Shown here piece after piece: positions 59,045-64,000 of a DNA stretch of 64,000 bases (positions are counted from its first letter, which is position 1; the number at the start of each line of letters is the position of its first letter). The DNA comes from JAZDFC01 sp043808235 (GTDB lineage Bacteria; Bacteroidota; Ignavibacteria; Ignavibacteriales; Melioribacteraceae). Location of the stretch: NCBI GenBank assembly GCA_043808235.1, contig JAZDFC010000039.1:176978-240977 (forward strand). Direction: 5' to 3'. Position numbers and translations under genes: made by a program. The notes beneath the pieces are model-generated. The model saw nothing but the letters and a program-made list of their open reading frames with translations, was not told the origin of the DNA and did no database searches.

Positions 59045-61186
59045 CTAAAGAGGCATCTGTTTCCCGAGAGAAATAAAAATTCCTAAAATAAAAGTGCGAA
59101 GCGATTGGGATTCAACCGGATTTTTTATCAATCCATTAGATGAATATCTGTAACCATATACATTGCTGAACCCAAGCACATTATCAATTGAGAAAAACAC
59201 AACAGTCATGCTATTATAAATTGCCGTTACGTAACTTGTATTAAAGCTAAGGTTGTTGTAGCTCTTTGTTTTATCGCCAAGAAACTCGCTGTTGTTCGGA
59301 TTAAAATAGGGACGCCCGGTCGCGAAGGAGTAAGTTACACCTACAAGACATGTTAGCTCAGGAATCCAGCGTTTGAACACTACCGAAAAAGTATGCGGCG
59401 TAGCAAACGTCGGGGTTGCCATTACCGGGTAATTCCGGTAATCTCTTTTCGTATCGAGATAAGAATAAGAAATCCAGTAATCTGCGTATTGAAAAGTTTC
59501 ATCATCGCGCCAGAAAATATCAATCCCTTTTGCATATCCGCTGCCGGCATTATTAAAAGGAACTTCGGGCACATCAAATACCGGGTAAGTATAAACAGTT
59601 CCCTTTGCAAGGTCATCGTAATCTTTGTAATATAACTCTATTCTGAATGTCCGGTTATCACCGATGTATTGGTAATTAAATATGTAATGCGTTGCATTCT
59701 CGAAAGAATAATTTGTTGACTGCATTAATAAATCTTTTTCGGGAGTCTGATAAAATTCTCCGTATGCAAAATTAAATTGATCGTACTTGCCGAGTTTGTA
59801 AGCGAGAGAAATACGCGGCGCGAAATTGGATTTGCTAATAATTTTTGAGTGTTCTCCGCGAATTCCTATCCGTGCAGCTATTTTGTTTGTGAAGAAAATA
59901 TCGGCTTCAACAAAACCGGAGTAATAAAATTCATTCATCTTCGAACCGAATTCGTTGAACCCTGTTTTGTAAACCGGGTTTTGAATCTCGGCGCCGAAAG
60001 TTAAAAATGAATTCTTGAAAATACCTTTGCTTAATGTGACCTTTGCGGAACTCATCGTTTCGTTCTGGTTTATTTTATCGCTGTTCAAATCTATCCGCTC
60101 TTTATCAAAACTGAATGAAGCCCCGCCGAAAATTGTCCAATCTTTACCGAGTACATCCTTGTAATTGAGATTCACATAATAATTGTCTGTGTGCATCCTA
60201 TAAAAATCTTTCTTCGATAAATCATCAAGGTTGTCCATTCGCAAAGATAGATCGCCGTAACTGTAAGAAGCGAATGCTTTAAATAAACCGGTATCGGAAG
60301 TTTTAAGTCTGTAATTTCCGCTCAGTTCTATACCGATAGGTGATTTATCCCAATCGGATCTCTGCTTGATAATTTTGTTGTACAAAGCCATATTATAATA
60401 ACCGACTTCGAACGCCAGCGATGATTTATCCCATCGCTGAGCGTGTGAACCGCCCAAACCAAACGGCATAAGGCTTAACGAGGTAAGCGTTTCTTCGGCC
60501 AGATCATTCGTTTTCAAAATTAATGCAGATGATAATGCTTGTCCGTACTGTGCGGAATATCCCCCGGTACTGAACATTGTTCCTTTAAACAACATCGGTG
60601 AAAACCTTCCCCGCGCGGCTATATCCGGCACACTGCTGTAAAACGGATTCTGTACAACCATTTCATCAACAATGGTTTTAGTTTCCGATGCCGAACCGCC
60701 GCGGACAAACAATCCCTCGGTTTCGCCGACTTGCTGTGTGCCCGGCAGAGTTTCGAGAGTGCTGTAGATATCGGCATCGCTGCCGGTTGTCACAACATCG
60801 AGCGGACGGAGAATCACGGATTTGTTTTCATCACTTGCTTCAAACGCTCCGGCGGATATAATCACCGTTCCCAGTTCTTTCGGATCCTCTTCGAGGATTA
60901 TTTCGAGTGAGATTTCCTTTCCTTCAAGCACAATATTTTTTTCGAAGGTCAAATAACCGACAAAACTCACCGAGAGAATTTGTTCACCTTTTTCTTCGGA
61001 TGAAAAAGAAAATGTTCCGTCATCTTTTGTTGTAACGCCGTCGTAAGTGTCTTTTATTAAAACATTTGCACCGGGTAAAGGCTCGCCTCCGCTGTCTTTA
61101 ACAGTACCGGAAATTTTAGTTTGACTGAGTACTATTGCGGGAAGTAAGCAAATAAACAAGAAAGTTAAGATCGTTTTCATATTCAC
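59045..61186 (-). CDS. TonB-dependent receptor with carboxypeptidase-like domain
   Basis: 713 residues. Signal peptide MKTILTFLFICLLPAIVLSQ (a Met two codons earlier is also possible). A regulatory-like domain spans 22-105 (KISGTVKDSGGEPLPGANVLIKD...GTFSFSSEEKGEQILSVSFVGY). The plug has VVTTGSDADIYSTLETLPGTQQVGETEGLFVRGG and the barrel continues to LGIFISLGKQ. It lacks a clear TonB box and resembles SusC-unrelated single-protein receptors for peptides or metals. The ligand is unknown. Confidence 0.87.
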   Translation of the reverse strand: MNMKTILTFLFICLLPAIVLSQTKISGTVKDSGGEPLPGANVLIKDTYDGVTTKDDGTFSFSSEEKGEQILSVSFVGYLTFEKNIVLEGKEISLEIILEEDPKELGTVIISAGAFEASDENKSVILRPLDVVTTGSDADIYSTLETLPGTQQVGETEGLFVRGGSASETKTIVDEMVVQNPFYSSVPDIAARGRFSPMLFKGTMFSTGGYSAQYGQALSSALILKTNDLAEETLTSLSLMPFGLGGSHAQRWDKSSLAFEVGYYNMALYNKIIKQRSDWDKSPIGIELSGNYRLKTSDTGLFKAFASYSYGDLSLRMDNLDDLSKKDFYRMHTDNYYVNLNYKDVLGKDWTIFGGASFSFDKERIDLNSDKINQNETMSSAKVTLSKGIFKNSFLTFGAEIQNPVYKTGFNEFGSKMNEFYYSGFVEADIFFTNKIAARIGIRGEHSKIISKSNFAPRISLAYKLGKYDQFNFAYGEFYQTPEKDLLMQSTNYSFENATHYIFNYQYIGDNRTFRIELYYKDYDDLAKGTVYTYPVFDVPEVPFNNAGSGYAKGIDIFWRDDETFQYADYWISYSYLDTKRDYRNYPVMATPTFATPHTFSVVFKRWIPELTCLVGVTYSFATGRPYFNPNNSEFLGDKTKSYNNLSFNTSYVTAIYNSMTVVFFSIDNVLGFSNVYGYRYSSNGLIKNPVESQSLRTFILGIFISLGKQMPL

Positions 61187-61360
61187 TCATTATTAGTATT
61201 GGCAACGGAGAATAAGACGCATACGAACATGAAAATATACAATTGTATTTTAAAAAAATCTGAGAATTATGAATGTAGACTGTAAAATGTTAATAAAATT
61301 GCAAATAAATATCCAAGATTTTTCAAGGATTTACATTGTAAATAAATTTGATAGGTAGAG

Positions 61361-61435
61361 ATAGTCGGAAGCAAAAACAATTCGTTTATTAAAACAGCGG
61401 ATAAAGAGATATCAATTGTGTTTGCTTCCGACTAT
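61361..61435. terminator. Hairpin after the diheme cytochrome gene
   Basis: ATAGTCGGAAGCAAA (61361-61375) and TTTGCTTCCGACTAT (61421-61435) are perfect 15-bp arms separated by 45 nt. The right arm lies 20 bp beyond the stop of the minus-strand gene, as with the hairpin at 58270-58310. It is probably a transcript-end structure. Confidence 0.5.
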
Positions 61436-61455
61436 TTGAAAGACCGATTAATGAA

Positions 61456-62445
61456 TTACATATTTTTATTTGGCATCCAGCGGGCTACTGAATTTGAAAT
61501 CGGCTTTATCGTTTTCAAGTAAGCATAAACTGCGCTTAAATCCTCTTCGCTCATTCCGGCATACAAAGTCCACGGCATCACCGTATTATAATCTTTCATT
61601 ATATTTAAAGAAGATGGCTGTGTACTATCCGGGTCCATGGATTTAAATCTTGCAATAAACTGTTCCTTTGTCCAGTTCCCAATTCCGGTAATTGGGTCGG
61701 GAGTTATGTTGGCGCTTTTAAGAGTTCCGGCCGGCAATTGAAATTCTGCTCCGCCAGCAAAAGATTTCGAAAAGTCGAATTCGCCTTTCTCCGATTGAGT
61801 ATGGCAGTCGAAACATCCGGCTATGCCAACAAGATATTTACCGTATTCGGCCGGTTTGTCTTTATCCGGTTCCGGCGAAGGACTGAACGATTGAGGGGGA
61901 AGAGTCTTTACTATAAAATTCAAAGGAAAATTCAGCTCGCTCTCCGGCATTTTGTTTTCAATGGGTTTAAGAGAGCGGATGTAAGCAACAACTGAATAAA
62001 GATCTTCTTTTGTGAAATGATTGTAATTCAAATACGGCATCAACGGGAAGAATGCATTGCCGTCTTTATTTACTCCGCATGTAATAGCACGAATCAGTTC
62101 GCCGTCCGTCCAGTCTTTTAATGCTGCAGGAGTTATGTTTTTTGAATAAATTGTTCCGGGTAGTCCCATTTCCTCGCCGAATTTTTCTCCGCCTTTGCCA
62201 AGCGTTCCGGGAGTAATTGGACCGGAAAATTTATTCCAGTCGCGGGTTGAATGGCAATCCATACAAACGGAAACATGGTTTGCCAAATATTCTCCGCGTG
62301 CTATACGCGCGGGTGTAATCTCAACTTTTTCGTTTGTGGGAGGATCAACTTTGGGATAGGTAGAATTGAAATATATAATAAAAGCCACAAGGGCTATTAC
62401 TAACACAACAAGTATCCCACCAACGATTTTCATGAATTTCTTCAT
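61456..62445 (-). CDS. Membrane-anchored diheme cytochrome c
   Basis: 329 residues. An N-terminal anchor (IVGGILVVLVIALVAFIIYF) is followed by two cytochrome c domains: CMDCHSTRDW (C61, C64) and CFDCHTQSEKG (C211, C214). Candidate Met ligands lie in FFPLMPYLNY and NTVMPWTLYAGM. Domain order and sequence resemble diheme subunits of alcohol/aldehyde dehydrogenases or of thiosulfate-type electron carriers. No dehydrogenase partner is adjacent. It probably carries electrons in the periplasm. Confidence 0.87.
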   Translation of the reverse strand: MKKFMKIVGGILVVLVIALVAFIIYFNSTYPKVDPPTNEKVEITPARIARGEYLANHVSVCMDCHSTRDWNKFSGPITPGTLGKGGEKFGEEMGLPGTIYSKNITPAALKDWTDGELIRAITCGVNKDGNAFFPLMPYLNYNHFTKEDLYSVVAYIRSLKPIENKMPESELNFPLNFIVKTLPPQSFSPSPEPDKDKPAEYGKYLVGIAGCFDCHTQSEKGEFDFSKSFAGGAEFQLPAGTLKSANITPDPITGIGNWTKEQFIARFKSMDPDSTQPSSLNIMKDYNTVMPWTLYAGMSEEDLSAVYAYLKTIKPISNSVARWMPNKNM

Positions 62446-62554
62446 ATTTTATACCTTTCAAAAAAATTACGATGGTGATTTGACGGAGGCAAACATAATA
62501 AGTTATGCTGTCCTTTTAAAATATTTTTTATAATATTTTTGGGAAAGGGAGAAA

Positions 62555-63142
62555 ATGAACGAAAAACAAAATATTCTGTACATCAAAAACATGGTTTGCA
62601 ACCGTTGTATTAAAGTTGTGCGCGAGGAGTTGGAGAAAATTGGATTGACTGTCTTGAAAATATTCCTTGGTGAAGTTGAAGTGAAAGGAGAGATAAATCT
62701 CGGTACGCGCGATCAAATTAAATCGATTTTGGAATTAAACGGTTTCGAATTAATAGAAGATAAAAATGCAAAACTGATTGAAGGTATAAAAAATTTCATT
62801 ATTCAAAAAATCCATCGCCAAGATTTTACACCGATTGGGGACGTTAAATTTTCTACATTGATCGAAAAACATATGGGGAAGGAATACAACTATCTCAGCT
62901 CGCTATTTTCTTCCACAGAAGGAATTACGATTGAACATTTTATAATTCTGCAAAAGGTGGAGAAGGCGAAAGAACTTTTTAAATACGGTGAATTAACAAT
63001 GAGCGAAATTGCCTACCGGCTCGGTTACAGCAGCGTTGCCCATCTTTCAAATCAGTTCAAAAAAGTAACGGGGTTAACTGCAAGCCAATTTAAAAACATA
63101 ACGAACAATTTGCGGAAGCCGTTAGATAAAGTTGGTATATAG
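62555..63142 (+). CDS. AraC-type regulator fused to an HMA-like domain
   Basis: 195 residues. Residues 5-72 have the ferredoxin-like heavy-metal-associated fold with NMVCNRCIKVV (C-x2-C) in place of the usual MxCxxC. Residues about 85-190 carry the two AraC helix-turn-helices (IEHFIILQKVEKAKELFKYGELTMSEIAYRLGYSSVAHLSNQFKKVTGLTASQFK). The combination suggests a metal-responsive activator, perhaps for copper or mercury. No P-type ATPase follows inside the window. GGGAAAGGGAGAAA gives a strong ribosome site. Confidence 0.88.
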   Translation: MNEKQNILYIKNMVCNRCIKVVREELEKIGLTVLKIFLGEVEVKGEINLGTRDQIKSILELNGFELIEDKNAKLIEGIKNFIIQKIHRQDFTPIGDVKFSTLIEKHMGKEYNYLSSLFSSTEGITIEHFIILQKVEKAKELFKYGELTMSEIAYRLGYSSVAHLSNQFKKVTGLTASQFKNITNNLRKPLDKVGI

Positions 63143-63760
63143 ATTTAAATTAAAAAGAGCTCCCCCAAACCCCTCTTTTTAGAAATAGGATTTGGTATAT
63201 TTTTCTGCTTTGCTACCGTGAACAACACAAACTGGAAACTCAAACCGAAGTTGCATAAAAATTTAATTGACAAGAATGAGTTAGGATAAAATGAAAAAAA
63301 TAGTTTTCACAAATCAAATGGTAGTTCTACCTATATAAACAACAATAATTTTTGCTGCTGATTTTATTTGATCTTTCGCAAAGCAGACGAAAACAAGTAA
63401 AATCAACAAATTTCGAACAATTCTTAATCCAACCGTATATTTCCAGTGCGTAAAATTTGACACCAATTTTTCGTAGTTGTACTGATGTTTTCCGGGATTT
63501 TGGCAAATATATTGCAACCGGTTATAAAGCGTTATTTGTCTTTGTGATATAAGATGAATTTGACTTTGAGCGATTCCTTAATAGGGTAGTAAAATTTAAA
63601 TTCTATTTAGCGACAAATAAACAATAGGCGGGAAAATTTGTAACTCAATAGCAAAAGTCTGTTGACAATTAAAAAAAGGATAATTCGTATAAAGTCGGGC
63701 TATTTTAATTAGGAGTTACTTTGTTCTCCATTTGTTTCGAAAGGAGGAATAAAGCAATGA

Positions 63761-63871
63761 ATGGTAGTCGGGGCATTAGCGGTACTTATGATTGTTATTG
63801 CGGTTAATAGGACGAGGGACAATCATAAGCCGCGATGCTTTTTTAAAAAGTGGAGAAATATGGGAGTGTAA
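63761..63871 (+). CDS. Possible 36-residue membrane micro-protein
   Basis: ATG 63761 opens a 36-codon frame with one hydrophobic segment (MVVGALAVLMIVIAV) and a basic tail rich in Arg and Lys (NRTRDNHKPRCFFKKWRNMG). AAAGGAGG lies upstream, spaced 13 bases from this ATG and 9 from an overlapping ATG at 63757 that would give only MNGSRGISGTYDCYCG. The form recalls small type I toxin or membrane-stress peptides, but no homologue is recognised and it may be chance. Confidence 0.3.
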   Translation: MVVGALAVLMIVIAVNRTRDNHKPRCFFKKWRNMGV

Positions 63872-63884
63872 ATAATTTTGTGTA

Positions 63885-63999
63885 AATGGTTAAAGTAGAA
63901 AGAGAGGCTAAGCGGAGTGGAGCGTAGCGAAACGGAGCTTAGCCTCTCGAAAATCGCGCTTGCATTAGGCGAAAATATTTAACAAATTCTTTAACCATT
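63885..63999. repeat. Nested inverted repeat at the window edge
   Basis: Outer arms AATGGTTAAAG (63885-63895) and CTTTAACCATT (63989-63999). Inner perfect 12-bp arms GAGAGGCTAAGC (63902-63913) and GCTTAGCCTCTC (63937-63948) surround a GC-rich loop with GGAGCG/AACGGAG motifs. The transcript would fold into a strong stem. The type of element is unknown. Confidence 0.75.
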
Positions 64000-64000
64000 A

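Larger units (their letters stand above)
63143..64000. other. Gene-poor end region
   Basis: About 860 bp in which no gene of normal length was recognised. A 67-codon minus frame (63314-63517) is unsupported. It contains a possible micro-ORF with a strong ribosome site (63757-63871) and a nested inverted repeat (63885-63999). AATAGGCGGGAAAATTTGTA (63627-63646) resembles 53568-53587. Confidence 0.55.

Noticed and set aside
63314..63517. 67-codon minus frame in the end region
   Set aside because: There is no ribosome site, its composition is low-complexity and AT-rich, and it shows no similarity to a known family.
63530..64000. Integron attC site or gene cassette
   Set aside because: The outer arms read GTTAAAG...CTTTAAC, the opposite order to the RYYYAAC...GTTRRRY of attC. 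No matching core pair with proper spacing was found.

Overview
The window comes from a low-GC bacterium of the Bacteroidota/Chlorobiota side of the tree, most likely Ignavibacteria (Melioribacter/Ignavibacterium type). This is inferred from four secreted-protein modules with the C-terminal type IX secretion signature (FQNYPNPFNP ... YDILGNEV ... SGVYFY), from TonB receptors with carboxypeptidase-like N-domains, and from frequent Shine-Dalgarno sites (AAGGAG), which are rare in classical Bacteroidetes. No rRNA, tRNA, CRISPR array, transposase or integrase gene was recognised by eye.

Layout. 1-11.4 kb (minus strand): secreted, type IX-exported repeat proteins (a beta-helix protein cut by the window edge, an orphan C-terminal remnant, a GLUG protein, a YCF48-like beta-propeller and a GEVED protein), interrupted by a mechanosensitive-channel-like protein and an APC permease carrying two UspA domains. 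11.4-15.7 kb (minus): a type IIG restriction-modification enzyme overlapping an AAA ATPase gene, with a 15-bp periodic repeat in front of the pair. 15.8-25.8 kb (plus): an arsenic island, arsR-arsM-arsC-ProC-like-YciI-like-thioredoxin-ArsP_1 permease-thioredoxin-like-octaheme membrane cytochrome-DGC protein-thioredoxin-CcdA-acr3. 25.9-27.4 kb: a methyltransferase-like and a DoxX-like membrane protein.

27.4-50.8 kb is one long plus-strand metabolic island behind a divergent sigma-54 activator (27436-29178, minus). It holds two radical SAM proteins with C-terminal winged helices, a CoA-disulfide-reductase-like flavoprotein, a trans-sulfuration lyase, a CBS/cysteine-synthase-like enzyme, an Mrp ATPase, an octaheme tetrathionate-reductase-family cytochrome, TrmO, CGGC and PNPOx-like proteins. 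Then comes a dense Fe-S/metal maturation set (DUF5320, four NifX-like proteins, two MinD-ferredoxin ATPases and a CooC-like ATPase), pyruvoyl arginine decarboxylase, a deformylase, an MBL-fold protein, a SLAC1/TDT-like transporter, DUF302 and a 10TM ArsP_2 exporter. The content suggests sulfur-oxyanion/sulfane-sulfur redox and metal-centre assembly, but the substrate is not proven by sequence.

51-63.1 kb: two TonB-dependent receptors, an EamA transporter, a stress block (archaeal-type peroxiredoxin, Dps, a divergent GAF-sigma-54 activator), a STAS-like protein, a TPR-like protein, a diheme cytochrome c and an HMA-AraC fusion regulator. 63.1-64 kb has no recognised gene but contains a strong nested inverted repeat and a possible 36-residue membrane micro-ORF.

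The most unusual signal is a family of short palindromes (core GTAGAGAC...GTCTCTAC, usually 28 or 49 bp) lying in frame inside coding sequences. They occur at fixed slots of the type IX C-terminal modules and once inside the restriction enzyme, each time read as V-E-T...S-L. A second, unrelated 51-bp inverted repeat sits in frame at another slot of two of these genes.
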